Source: an uncultured Helcococcus sp.
GTDB taxonomy: Bacteria; Bacillota; Clostridia; Tissierellales; Peptoniphilaceae
Length of the DNA: 43,367 bases
Direction: 5' to 3'
Assembly: GCF_946998255.1 (NCBI RefSeq)
Contig: NZ_CAMPYN010000002.1
Coordinates: 1 to 43,367 of the forward strand
A model generated the notes under the pieces. That model did no database searches. It was not told where the DNA came from and was given only the letters and a program-made list of their open reading frames with translations. The position numbers and the translations under genes are program-made. Numbering within the stretch: position 1 is the stretch's first letter; every line of letters starts with the position of its first letter. Below are positions 31,780-40,216 of this stretch, piece after piece.

Positions 31780-32646
31780 TTATTTTCTTTTTTTCTTGTC
31801 AGCTAATAATGCTGCTCCACCTGCTACTGCAAATGAAATTACTGACATTGCAATACCAGCGTCAGCTGTTTGTGGTGATCCACCTTTAACAGTTTCTGTT
31901 GTTTTAGCTGGTGTTGTTGCTTTATCTGTGTCAACTGGTTTTGTTGTTTTACCTGGTTCTTTGTCTGTTTTACCTGGTTCTTTGTCTGTTTTACCTGGTT
32001 CTTTGTCTGTTTTACCTGGTTCTTTATCTGTTTTACCTGGTTCTTTATCTGTTTTACCTGGTTCTTTGTCTGTTTTACCTGGTTCAGCTGGAGTTGGAAC
32101 ACTTATTTCACCTTTAACTAATGCTTTGAATTCTTTTTCTACTGCTTCAACAGCTTTTAATGTTTCAGCTTTAGCTAATTTTGAGAATAATGTGTTTTTA
32201 ACTTCTTCTGATAATTTTGATTCGTAAATTTCTTTTCTTACAGGTTCTTTTGTCTTGTCTAATTCAGCCATGAATCTTGCTTTAGCATTTGCTAATTCTT
32301 TTTCTACTTTAGCTGGTTCTACTTCTAATACATCGTATAATGTACCAGCGTTGATTCTAGCAACTATGTTTGCTTTTTCAGCGTCTAATAAGTATTTTGA
32401 ATCATTTACTTTAGCGATTAAAGCTTTTTTAGCTTGGTAAGCTTCATCTTTTTCTAATTGTGCTTTTTCGTAAGCTTCTAAAGCTGCAAGTTCATCGATT
32501 GTACCTCTACCGCCAGCTTTGTCAACTTTTTCTTTTAATTCTGTGTATTGTTTTTCTGTTAATAATTCTTGAGCGTGTGCTACTGGACCAGCTACAAATG
32601 CTGCAGCTAATGCTAAAGCTAATGCTCTTTTTAATGTGTTTTTCAT
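31780..32646 (-). CDS. Repeat-containing cell-surface protein with sorting signal
   Basis: 288 aa. A signal peptide (1-25, cleavage AHA|Q) is followed by a charged, helix-rich region (26-182) with LTEKQYTELKEKV and SKLSEEVKNTLFSKL segments of FIVAR/GA-like character. Then come seven tandem heptads (EPGKTDK six times, EPGKTTK once, residues 188-236), which are encoded by 21-bp repeats at 31939-32085. A C-terminal sorting signal SPQTA (257-261) precedes a hydrophobic segment and a KKKRK tail. Sortase anchoring to peptidoglycan is inferred; the motif lacks the canonical Leu and final Gly. The repeat probably spans the cell wall and may vary in copy number between strains. The ligand is unknown. 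Single-gene unit with its own promoter and terminator. Confidence 0.85.
   Translation of the reverse strand: MKNTLKRALALALAAAFVAGPVAHAQELLTEKQYTELKEKVDKAGGRGTIDELAALEAYEKAQLEKDEAYQAKKALIAKVNDSKYLLDAEKANIVARINAGTLYDVLEVEPAKVEKELANAKARFMAELDKTKEPVRKEIYESKLSEEVKNTLFSKLAKAETLKAVEAVEKEFKALVKGEISVPTPAEPGKTDKEPGKTDKEPGKTDKEPGKTDKEPGKTDKEPGKTDKEPGKTTKPVDTDKATTPAKTTETVKGGSPQTADAGIAMSVISFAVAGGAALLADKKKRK
31939..32085 (-). repeat. In-frame 21-bp tandem repeat coding EPGKTDK heptads
   Basis: Seven 21-bp units inside the surface protein gene differ only at a few third positions (TTATC/TTGTC alternation) and in the last unit (TTK). Such runs can expand or contract by slippage or recombination without shifting the frame. 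Confidence 0.9.
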
Positions 32647-32694
32647 TATTCCTCCCTAGTATTTTATACTCTCAACATTCTTCTAGTTAATATT

Positions 32695-32723
32695 AATATA
32701 CTACATTTTATGAATAATGTTAA
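32695..32723 (-). promoter_or_regulatory. Promoter of the repeat surface protein gene
   Basis: On the minus strand TTAACA (complement of 32718-32723), 17 bases, TATATT (complement of 32695-32700), followed by a leader of about 45 bases and a GGGAGGA ribosome binding site. Confidence 0.7.
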
Positions 32724-32787
32724 TTATTTATTGTTATTTTATTAAATACGTTTTAGTATATTTATTTTTTTTAACAATTTGAAAACA

Positions 32788-33420
32788 TTATTCTTCTTTG
32801 TCATCTTCTCTTACTAATCTAGATATATTATTCATCAACATCTCTATGGCTATATGGTTTTGACCTCCATATGGGATGATGATGTCTGAATATTTTTTAT
32901 ATGGTTCAACAAAAAGTTCATGCATAGGTTTTACCGTTTCCCTGTATTGAGAAATTACGGATTCTAGAGTCCTACCTCTTTGGATTACATCTCTTTGAAT
33001 TCTTCTCAAGATCCTTTCATCAGAATCTGTCTGTACATAAATCTTTATATCCATAGCATCTCGAAGCTCTTTATTTTCTAATATCAAAATACCTTCGATA
33101 ACTATAACTGGTTTTGGTTGCACAGTAACTACTTCATCAGATCTATTGTGGACTGTATAGTCATACACTGGCCTTTTTATGGCATGACCATTTTTAAGCT
33201 TTTTAACATGTTTTATCAAAAGTTCTGTATCAAAAGCATTTGGATGGTCATAGTTAAGCTCTGTTCTTTCTTCATAAGTAAGGTCATCATGTGATTTATA
33301 ATAATCATCATGCGCCAATACTACTATGTCGTTATCAAATTTCTTTTTAATCTCATTTACTATTGTAGTTTTACCTGAAGCTGTACCACCACAAACTCCT
33401 ATTATAAGTACTCTATCCAT
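32788..33420 (-). CDS. udk: Uridine kinase
   Basis: 210 aa. It phosphorylates uridine and cytidine to UMP and CMP. P-loop GGTASGKTT (about residues 10-18), the LAHDDYYKSHDDL and NYDHPNAFDTELL substrate segments, VIVIEGILILENKELR and RRIQRDVIQRGR are typical. Last gene of the ribU-rsuA-udk run, eight bases after rsuA. It completes the pyrimidine side of nucleoside salvage seen in the window. Confidence 0.97.
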   Translation of the reverse strand: MDRVLIIGVCGGTASGKTTIVNEIKKKFDNDIVVLAHDDYYKSHDDLTYEERTELNYDHPNAFDTELLIKHVKKLKNGHAIKRPVYDYTVHNRSDEVVTVQPKPVIVIEGILILENKELRDAMDIKIYVQTDSDERILRRIQRDVIQRGRTLESVISQYRETVKPMHELFVEPYKKYSDIIIPYGGQNHIAIEMLMNNISRLVREDDKEE

Positions 33421-33428
33421 AAAAACTC

Positions 33429-34130
33429 CTATGCATCTTCTAAATTGCTAACTTCCTCTTCTGTTAACTCTCTATATTGTCCTAAAGATAGACTTTCATC
33501 CAAAACTAAAGGACCAATACTTTCTCTTTTTAAGTATACTACATTTTTCCCTAAAGAAGATAGCATCCTTTTTACTTGATGGTACTTTCCTTCTTTAATA
33601 TAAACATAAGCTTCATAGTCAGATATGATTTCTAAATCTGCAGGCAAGGTCAAATATTTTTCATTCTCTAAATATATACCTTGTCTAAATGAATCTATAT
33701 CAGTTTTTTCAAGCTTGTTATCGACTTTTGCATAATATTTCTTGACTACATTTTTTTTAGGTGATAAAAGGTCATGGGCGAGTCTACCATCATTTGTAAG
33801 TAACACTAACCCTTCTGTATCTTTATCTAATCTTCCAGCTGGGAAGATATCCTTGTTGTGATATTTTTCATCAAGCAAGTCTATTACTGTATCTTCCCTA
33901 TCTCTAGTTGCAGAAATCACACCTTGAGGCTTATTCATCATTATATAAGTATATTCTTTATATATAATTTCTTCATTATTAAATTTGACTACATCTTCAT
34001 TTTTCTTTACTTGATATGTAGGCTTTGTAACCACCTGATTATTTACAAGCACATAGCCTTTTTTAATGTAGTCTTTTACTTCTTTCCTTGATCCTATCCC
34101 CATATTGGATAAGTATTTGTCTATTCGCAT
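33429..34130 (-). CDS. rsuA: 16S rRNA pseudouridine(516) synthase family protein
   Basis: 233 aa. An N-terminal S4 domain (MRIDKYLSNMGIGSRKEVKD) is followed by a RsuA/RluB-type catalytic domain with MMNKPQGVISAT and the active-site GRLDKDTEGLVLL (Asp102). The short length and S4 domain favour RsuA over RluB, but the family contains both. One base separates it from the ribU stop codon. Confidence 0.88.
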   Translation of the reverse strand: MRIDKYLSNMGIGSRKEVKDYIKKGYVLVNNQVVTKPTYQVKKNEDVVKFNNEEIIYKEYTYIMMNKPQGVISATRDREDTVIDLLDEKYHNKDIFPAGRLDKDTEGLVLLTNDGRLAHDLLSPKKNVVKKYYAKVDNKLEKTDIDSFRQGIYLENEKYLTLPADLEIISDYEAYVYIKEGKYHQVKRMLSSLGKNVVYLKRESIGPLVLDESLSLGQYRELTEEEVSNLEDA

Positions 34131-34131
34131 A

Positions 34132-34740
34132 TTAGTATTTTTTCATAAGTCTTGAAACCTTCTTGTAGGTTAAGAATGTTACAAGAGCATTTAAAAATCC
34201 TTTCACTAAGTTGAACGGTATTATAGATATTACCAACATGTCCTTGAAGTTTTTCACACTTTCTAAAGGTACAAATTGAGCAAATTCATCTAAGTTCTTG
34301 CCCATTATCTTTCCATACATTGGAAATATTATGAAATAATTTGATAATGTAGCTATTGCTGTCATAACTAAAATACCAAGACCAAGGCCTAATAAAGCAC
34401 CTTTCATGGTCTTTTTTCTATTATACACAAGGGATGAAACTAAAACAAAGCTAATTCCTATGATAGTATTTGATAATTCTCCAACATAGGCTGTTGTAGT
34501 TCCATTTAGCATAAGGTTTATAAGATTTTTCAATATCACAGTCAATACCCCTGATACTGGTCCAAGTATAAAACCTGACATGAGCGTACCTATATCCGCA
34601 AAGTCAACTGTCATAAATGACGGTGCAAAAGGTAAAGGGAATTTAAACAACATTAAAACCCCTGATATAGCTGCAAATATAGCCATCTTAGCCATATTAT
34701 CTATTGACAACAAATTACTTCTACTAATATTTCTTTCCAT
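34132..34740 (-). CDS. ribU: ECF transporter riboflavin-specific S component RibU
   Basis: 202 aa with about six transmembrane segments. The N-terminal MAKMAIFAAISGVLMLFKFP and the VDFADIGTLMSGFILGPVSG loop are typical of RibU substrate-binding proteins. RibU works with the EcfA1/A2/T module encoded at 11029-13482. The FMN riboswitch immediately upstream confirms flavin as the substrate. First gene of the ribU-rsuA-udk operon; the ribosome binding site lies in a region that can pair with its own leader. Confidence 0.95.
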   Translation of the reverse strand: MERNISRSNLLSIDNMAKMAIFAAISGVLMLFKFPLPFAPSFMTVDFADIGTLMSGFILGPVSGVLTVILKNLINLMLNGTTTAYVGELSNTIIGISFVLVSSLVYNRKKTMKGALLGLGLGILVMTAIATLSNYFIIFPMYGKIMGKNLDEFAQFVPLESVKNFKDMLVISIIPFNLVKGFLNALVTFLTYKKVSRLMKKY

Positions 34741-34774
34741 TTCTTCCTCCCAAATATCTTTTTTTGGGCTTTTT

Positions 34775-34803
34775 AAAAATTAAAAGCCCCGATACTTCGG
34801 GGC
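34775..34803 (-). terminator. FMN-riboswitch terminator
   Basis: GCCCCGA (34786-34792) and TCGGGGC (34797-34803) form a perfect 7-bp stem followed on the minus strand by TTTTAATTTTT. Downstream, AAAAAGCCC can pair with the GGGCTTTT half of this stem, and CCCAAA can pair with TTTGGG overlapping the ribosome binding site. Confidence 0.88.
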
Positions 34804-34842
34804 ATGTTTGAAAATCATTATTGTACGTCAAAAACGTTTAAC

Positions 34843-34951
34843 AATACCTTCTCTCATCCAGACTTTACTGTCGGTATTGGAATTTCACCAATTCAGCTTG
34901 CGCTCGCGGACTTTACCGCCGGTCGGGAATTACACCCTGCCCTGAAGATAC
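34843..34951 (-). ncRNA. FMN riboswitch (RFN element)
   Basis: On the minus strand the full RFN core is visible: TCAGGGCAGGGTG, TTCCCGACCGGCGGT, the AGTCCGCGAGC segment, the TGGTGAAATTCC arm, ACCGACAGT and AAGTCTGGATGAGAGAAGG. The closing helix pairs TATCTTC with GAAGGTA. It controls ribU by termination at the hairpin just downstream: FMN bound, transcript ends. Confidence 0.97.
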
Positions 34952-34955
34952 TTTA

Positions 34956-34984
34956 ATGGTATCACTATTGGAGGACTATGTCAA
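34956..34984 (-). promoter_or_regulatory. Promoter of the ribU-rsuA-udk operon
   Basis: On the minus strand TTGACA (complement of 34979-34984), 17 bases, TACCAT (complement of 34956-34961), just ahead of the FMN riboswitch. Confidence 0.65.
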
Positions 34985-35027
34985 AAAAGTATCGTTATCT
35001 ATATAGCTATTAGATTAATTATTGTGT

Positions 35028-35033
35028 TATAAT
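35028..35033 (+). promoter_or_regulatory. Extended -10 promoter of murJ
   Basis: TGT-TATAAT (TATAAT at 35028-35033) is about 19 bases before the murJ ATG. No clear -35 box is visible. The transcript leader would be very short. Confidence 0.5.
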
Positions 35034-35051
35034 TTAATTCGAGAGGTGATT

Positions 35052-36569
35052 ATGGGAAAAACAGCTTTTACATTAATGATTATAACTTTAATTTCTAAGG
35101 TAACGGGCCTAGTAAGGGAGCAATTTTTCGCTTACTTTTTAGGAACTGGTCAGATTATCGACGTCTATAACACAGCTACTTCTATCCCGTATACAGTTTT
35201 TTCTTTTATAATTTCGGGGGTAGTTGCAACCTTTATTCCTATATATTCAAAGATAAAAAAAGAGAAGGGCAAGATTCATGCTGATGAATTCACTTCAAAT
35301 TTAGTAAATATCTTGATTTTTATTTCAACGATAATTATTTTATTAGTGTTTTTATTTGCCCCTACACTAGTTAGCTTATTCGCTCCGGGATATACAGGTG
35401 CCAAGAGAGAATTGAGTATACAATTCACAAGAATCATATCCTTGTCTATATATATATCTGCTCTATCATCAGTTTTAATAGGTTACTTGCAATTAAACAA
35501 CAGATTTATCGCCGCTGAAACTCCAGGAATAATAATGAACTTTTTAAATGTTTTCTTCTTGGTTTTAGCAGTTCAATTGGCAAATATTTATATATTAGCT
35601 ATAGGTTATGTAATTTCTGAATTACTAAAATACTCATTCTTCCCAAAAACATTGAGGACAGAAGGCTATACACATAAATGGATAGTAGACTTCAAAGACC
35701 CACATATAAAAACAATGATTACAAATTCTATACCTGTAATCTTATCAATTGCTGCTGTAGATATTTCAACGATATCTGACCAAGCATTTGCATCAACCAT
35801 TGTAAATGGTGGTGTTTCTATAATGAGATACTCAGCTTTAATCTTGCAATTAGTTTCAGGAGTAGTGGTTGTATCAATTTCAACTTCTACATATCCAAGT
35901 TTATCAGTATATGCAAGTGATAATAATGAAAAAAGATTTGAAGATACTCTGCTAAGATCAAACATATTATCATTTATATTGATAGTTCCAGCTATGATTG
36001 GGATAATGATACTATCTGAACCCTTTGTCAGACTACTTTTCCAGAGAGGAAATTTTGACGCAAAGTCAACTATGTTGACATCAGAAACTTTGGTCTTTTA
36101 TATGCCAACCATTGTTGGCCAATCTATAAGTTTCTTGTTTAAGAAAGCTTTTTATGCTAAGTCAAACACAAGGACTCCAATTATAGTTACTATAGTTGAA
36201 GTAGTGACAAATGTTAGCTTAAACTATGCCTTATATAAGATTATGGGATTGTTTGGTTTAGCCTTAGCCACATCTATTTCTGCTATGCTTGGCGGGATAA
36301 TGTCAGTAATTTTATATAAGAGAGAATATAAAACCATACACATAAAAGTATTAGTAGTTAATTTTATGAAAATCTTATTTGCTAGTTTAATAATGGGATT
36401 TGTAACATACAATATTTACAAGGCACTTGCTGGAATCCACTATTTACTAGCTTTAGCTGGATCTGTATTGGTATCCATTGTGGTATATCTTTTAATTATC
36501 TTGTTTATGAAGATACCTCAAGTTATGCACTTGTTGAATAGTTCTTATCACAGGTTTAGAAGAAGGTGA
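35052..36569 (+). CDS. murJ: Lipid II flippase MurJ / MviN family protein
   Basis: 505 aa from the ATG at 35052 (MGKTAFTLMIITLISKVTG), seven bases after GAGAGG; the open frame extends upstream over the -10 box and is not coding there. About 14 transmembrane helices are visible. The N-terminal LISKVTGLVREQFFAYFLG block is characteristic of MviN/MurJ of the MOP superfamily, and the LFQRGNFDAKST segment lies in the later helix region. MurJ moves the peptidoglycan precursor lipid II across the membrane. Single gene, divergent from ribU, ending at a bidirectional terminator. Confidence 0.93.
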   Translation: MGKTAFTLMIITLISKVTGLVREQFFAYFLGTGQIIDVYNTATSIPYTVFSFIISGVVATFIPIYSKIKKEKGKIHADEFTSNLVNILIFISTIIILLVFLFAPTLVSLFAPGYTGAKRELSIQFTRIISLSIYISALSSVLIGYLQLNNRFIAAETPGIIMNFLNVFFLVLAVQLANIYILAIGYVISELLKYSFFPKTLRTEGYTHKWIVDFKDPHIKTMITNSIPVILSIAAVDISTISDQAFASTIVNGGVSIMRYSALILQLVSGVVVVSISTSTYPSLSVYASDNNEKRFEDTLLRSNILSFILIVPAMIGIMILSEPFVRLLFQRGNFDAKSTMLTSETLVFYMPTIVGQSISFLFKKAFYAKSNTRTPIIVTIVEVVTNVSLNYALYKIMGLFGLALATSISAMLGGIMSVILYKREYKTIHIKVLVVNFMKILFASLIMGFVTYNIYKALAGIHYLLALAGSVLVSIVVYLLIILFMKIPQVMHLLNSSYHRFRRR

Positions 36570-36606
36570 AAAAATCAAAAAATTAATGATAATTTAATAT
36601 AGAAAC

Positions 36607-36642
36607 AAAAAAATCAGAGACGAGTTTATCTCTGATTTTTTT
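36607..36642. terminator. Bidirectional terminator between murJ and the nucleoside operon
   Basis: AAATCAGAGA (36611-36620) and TCTCTGATTT (36629-36638) with flanking A and T runs on both sides give an intrinsic terminator in either direction, serving murJ on the plus strand and the IclR gene on the minus strand. Confidence 0.9.
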
Positions 36643-36664
36643 CTATTTTTATCAAATTAAATTT

Positions 36665-37405
36665 TTATTGATCTTTTTCAAAACCTAAACTTATAGAAAT
36701 TTCATTAGCAGAATTAATTAAATCCTTTATTAATTCTTCTGATATTTTATCTTCCTCTTTAATAGATGTTATTGATAAAGCTGCTATTAACTTATTATTA
36801 AAGTCATATATTGGAGCTGCTATTCCAAACACTCCTTTTTGGAGTTCTTCATCTATAAGCGAATATCCTCTCTCCCTAGTAATATGTAACTGATCAATAT
36901 AATATTCTATTGATTTCAAAGGTAAGTCACTTTTTTTATTCTCAATATAAACATTTTTTATCTCATCTTTTGATGAATAAGACAAAAGCACTTTACCTGC
37001 CGATGTTACTAACGCTGGTACTTTAACATCTTTCCTTACTAATAACTGCATAAAATGATTACTTTCTACATAATCGATTGTAGATATATAACTTCCTTCA
37101 AGTGTACTTAATGCAACAGTTTTATTAACATTTTTTGATAATTTCTCCATTATAGGATGAGAGTTTTTAATTAAACTATCCTCCTTTATAAAGTTATCAC
37201 CTATCGAAATCACTTTATAACCAAGCGTATATTTTTTTGTATCTTTCATTTGAGTTACAAAATAATGTTTCTTTAAACTATTTAATAGTCTATGTGTTGA
37301 GCTTCTAGGTAAATTTAACAAATCAGAAATCTCTGTTAATCTCAATCCATTAACATCTTTAGATAGTAACTCCAGAACCTCAATAGTTCTTTCAACTAAT
37401 TGCAT
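36665..37405 (-). CDS. IclR family transcriptional regulator
   Basis: 246 aa. An N-terminal winged helix-turn-helix (residues about 5-70, with LRLTEISDLLNLPRSSTHRL) is followed by a C-terminal IclR effector domain containing ALSTLEGSYISTIDYVES, PALVTSAGKVLLSYS and GVFGIAAPIYD. IclR proteins bind small metabolites and usually control adjacent genes. It is the last gene of the nucleoside transporter operon, ten bases after the phosphorylase, so it is likely to control the operon, perhaps through the dyad at 43046-43062. The effector could be a nucleoside, base or sugar phosphate. Confidence 0.9.
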   Translation of the reverse strand: MQLVERTIEVLELLSKDVNGLRLTEISDLLNLPRSSTHRLLNSLKKHYFVTQMKDTKKYTLGYKVISIGDNFIKEDSLIKNSHPIMEKLSKNVNKTVALSTLEGSYISTIDYVESNHFMQLLVRKDVKVPALVTSAGKVLLSYSSKDEIKNVYIENKKSDLPLKSIEYYIDQLHITRERGYSLIDEELQKGVFGIAAPIYDFNNKLIAALSITSIKEEDKISEELIKDLINSANEISISLGFEKDQ

Positions 37406-37415
37406 TTTAACCTCT

Positions 37416-38192
37416 TTATGAATATATTTTATTTAATTTTACTACAGTATCTAAAGCTATTTCAAGCATTTTAACTTGGTACGGCTTAAAATCTTCAATC
37501 CATTCATCTGTTACTCTATTACCATGAACAACGCATATCGAACCAGCATCTACACCGAAGATATTTGATAAAGTTAAAATCGTTTCTGTTTCCATTTCTA
37601 AATTAATAATATTCATATTTTGATATCGCTTAATTAAATCTTCCTCGTAAAATTTTTTACCAAAGGATTCCCTTCCCTGTCCTGCGTAATATGAGCCAAC
37701 AGATGCTCCAATACCTGTATAACAATTTATATTTTTATCTTTACATGTATCAACTAAGGCATTAACAATATTATATGATGCTACAGCTGGATACTCCAAT
37801 GGTGCATAAAAACTACTAGATCCACCCCTACGCATTGATCCTGTAGTTATTATCATCTCTCCAGGATTAATATTTTCTTTTATTGATCCAGTTCCACCAA
37901 TTCTAATTAACGCTTTAGCTCCAAGTTGAATTAATTCTATTACAGCAATTTCTGTTGAAGCGGCACCTATACCAGTTGAGCAAACTGTAATAGGTATACC
38001 TTTATATTTTCCTACTCCAACTACATATTCTCTGTTTTTAGAAATAATTTTATAATCATCACATAAATCCTTAAAATATTCTACTCTGGAAGGATCCCCA
38101 GGCAATAAAACTATGGGAGTAATATCTCCTTTTTTTAGTTTTAAATGGGGCATTTTTCCATTAACAATAGGATTACTCGCTGATACTTTCAT
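37416..38192 (-). CDS. Nucleoside phosphorylase (uridine phosphorylase-like)
   Basis: 258 aa of the PNP/UDP superfamily. LLPGDPSRVEYFKDL (phosphate site), STGIGAASTEIAVIELIQLG, LIRIGGTGSI and the NLEMETETI nucleoside motif are seen. Met-Glu in NLEMETE and the general layout are closer to uridine phosphorylase than to DeoD, but base specificity cannot be fixed. It would split nucleosides delivered by the importer encoded just upstream in the same operon, three bases from the permease gene. Confidence 0.88.
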   Translation of the reverse strand: MKVSASNPIVNGKMPHLKLKKGDITPIVLLPGDPSRVEYFKDLCDDYKIISKNREYVVGVGKYKGIPITVCSTGIGAASTEIAVIELIQLGAKALIRIGGTGSIKENINPGEMIITTGSMRRGGSSSFYAPLEYPAVASYNIVNALVDTCKDKNINCYTGIGASVGSYYAGQGRESFGKKFYEEDLIKRYQNMNIINLEMETETILTLSNIFGVDAGSICVVHGNRVTDEWIEDFKPYQVKMLEIALDTVVKLNKIYS

Positions 38193-38195
38193 AAT

Positions 38196-39119
38196 CTACT
38201 CCTTAATTTTTCTTTTCTTCTTTTTATCTACATTTTGTTTTATACCTACTATAACAGAACCTAGTATTGTCATTATATACGGTAATGCAGATGCAAATTG
38301 TGAAGGTAAGCGGAATGATTGAGCTAAATTCCCCAAAGCCATTGAAGCACCAAAAATTAATGTTGCTATAGTAGTACCTATAGGACTTCCTCCACTTAAG
38401 TTTTGTGCCGCAATACCTATAAATCCTCTACCAGCAGTAATGTTAGTTACAAAGTATGGCAAATGAGCCATTGAAAGATACATACCACCAAATGAAGCTA
38501 TAACTCCACTTATTAAAATGGCAATCAATTTTATTCTTTTTACATCTATACCAGCTGAAGAAGCCGCTTCAGGATTTTCACCTACTGCTCGAATTTGTAA
38601 CCCTAATTTCGTTTTAAATATCAAGTAATAAACTAAAAATACAGTTAAAACTGCTAAATATGAAAGTAAATTGTGACCTGATAATATTTCACCAATTACT
38701 GGTATATCTTTTATAATAGGAATATTAACATTAGGAAATCTCAAACTAGCTAAAACTGATGTATCAAGTTTTCTACCTGTAAGTAAGAAGACTATAAATA
38801 CTGTTCCTGCAATCCCGAATGTATTTAATGCTAGTCCTGCTAATAACGGTGTGGTATCTAGATATAATACAAAATATCCAAAAATTAAAGCTATTAACAC
38901 CCCTGATATAACACCAACAATTGTTCCAATTAATAAACTATTTGTATAAGCTGAACCAATAACTCCTCCTAAAGCAGCAAACAGCATCATCGCTTCATAT
39001 CCAATACATAAAATATTGGCTTTAGCTCCTACTACAGCCGCCATAGCTACAAACAATATAGGAGTAGACATTCTTATGATAGAAGCTAAAAATTCTAGTG
39101 TAAAAATATGTTCTAACAT
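38196..39119 (-). CDS. Nucleoside ABC transporter permease (NupQ-like)
   Basis: 307 aa with about nine transmembrane segments. ANILCIGYEAMMLFAALGGV and AVGENPEAASSAGIDVKRIK are typical of the second permease of BMP-family nucleoside importers (YufQ/NupQ). The EAA-like GENPEAA loop is the ATPase contact. It starts two bases after the partner permease gene ends. Confidence 0.92.
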   Translation of the reverse strand: MLEHIFTLEFLASIIRMSTPILFVAMAAVVGAKANILCIGYEAMMLFAALGGVIGSAYTNSLLIGTIVGVISGVLIALIFGYFVLYLDTTPLLAGLALNTFGIAGTVFIVFLLTGRKLDTSVLASLRFPNVNIPIIKDIPVIGEILSGHNLLSYLAVLTVFLVYYLIFKTKLGLQIRAVGENPEAASSAGIDVKRIKLIAILISGVIASFGGMYLSMAHLPYFVTNITAGRGFIGIAAQNLSGGSPIGTTIATLIFGASMALGNLAQSFRLPSQFASALPYIMTILGSVIVGIKQNVDKKKKRKIKE

Positions 39120-39121
39120 TT

Positions 39122-40216
39122 TTATTCCTCCTCTTCTGTAACATTAATTTTAGAGTTTTCAATAATGCTACGGTGTTCCCAAGATTTTAAGAATTGTTTT
39201 GCTGCAATAAATATTATTATTATAGCTTGAACAATTGAAATTAACTCTGGTGGAATATTTGAAGTTAAGTTTAATGTATCTGCTGAAGTTTGTAAATACG
39301 CTAGGAAGAATGCACCAACTGGTATTAATTTAGGATTATTTCTACATAGTACAGAAATCATCATTCCATCCCAACCATGATTTGTAAATTCAGAATACAT
39401 AAATCTATTATAATTACCTAATATTTCAACAGATCCACCTATCCCAGCGATACATCCAGCTAGTAGTGAAACTAAAATTATTGTACGTTTAACATTTATA
39501 CCTGAATAGTTAGCAAATTTAGGATTATTACCTACAGCCTTCATTTTATAGCCAAATGTAGTCTTGTTTAATATAATAACCGCAAATAAAACTATTATAA
39601 CACCAATTATTATTCCAGAGCTTAACCTTGTGTTAAATAACTTAGGCAATATTGCTGAATCCATGAAAGCATACGAACCTTCAAAACCAGCAGCCGGATC
39701 TCTTAGTGGGTTAAGTATGAAATACAAACCTATATTAAGTGCAACATAATTCATCATTAAAGAAGTAACTATAGTTACAGATTTAAACTTTGTATATAAT
39801 ATACCTGGTATTCCCATTATTACCGCTCCGGCTAATCCACCTGCTAATATTGAAAGGATAGCATGTAACCCTTTAGGTATTCCTGGTATAATAGCTACAG
39901 CAGTAGCTGCAACGCTTCCCGCAAAGAAAGCACCTTCAGCACCAATGTTCATTTGCCCTGTTTGATAGACTAAACTTATAGCCACAGCAGTAAATAATAG
40001 AGGGGCCATTTTAGAAAGAACTGTAATTATACTTCTTGAATTACGTATAGGCCCAAATAAAAGAGTAGAAAAATCATCCATCGGTTTATCACTCACTATG
40101 AGTATTAATAAAAAAGCCAATACTAACGCAATAAAAATAGAAAGTACAGTTCTAATTATATTAAATTTTGATTCTATTTTTTCAGCAGTATTTATCCTCT
40201 TAGATTTTTTAATCAT
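39122..40216 (-). CDS. Nucleoside ABC transporter permease (NupP-like)
   Basis: 364 aa, about nine transmembrane segments. QTGQMNIGAEGAFFAGSVAA and KAVGNNPKFANYSGINVKRT mark it as the first permease of the BMP-family importer (YufP/NupP). Its start overlaps the ATPase gene by eight bases, so both are translationally coupled. Confidence 0.92.
   Translation of the reverse strand: MIKKSKRINTAEKIESKFNIIRTVLSIFIALVLAFLLILIVSDKPMDDFSTLLFGPIRNSRSIITVLSKMAPLLFTAVAISLVYQTGQMNIGAEGAFFAGSVAATAVAIIPGIPKGLHAILSILAGGLAGAVIMGIPGILYTKFKSVTIVTSLMMNYVALNIGLYFILNPLRDPAAGFEGSYAFMDSAILPKLFNTRLSSGIIIGVIIVLFAVIILNKTTFGYKMKAVGNNPKFANYSGINVKRTIILVSLLAGCIAGIGGSVEILGNYNRFMYSEFTNHGWDGMMISVLCRNNPKLIPVGAFFLAYLQTSADTLNLTSNIPPELISIVQAIIIIFIAAKQFLKSWEHRSIIENSKINVTEEEE

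Noticed and set aside
31796..32227. Rightward ORF rich in SLSVLPG repeats
   Set aside because: It is the antisense shadow of the EPGKTDK repeat gene and has no ribosome binding site.
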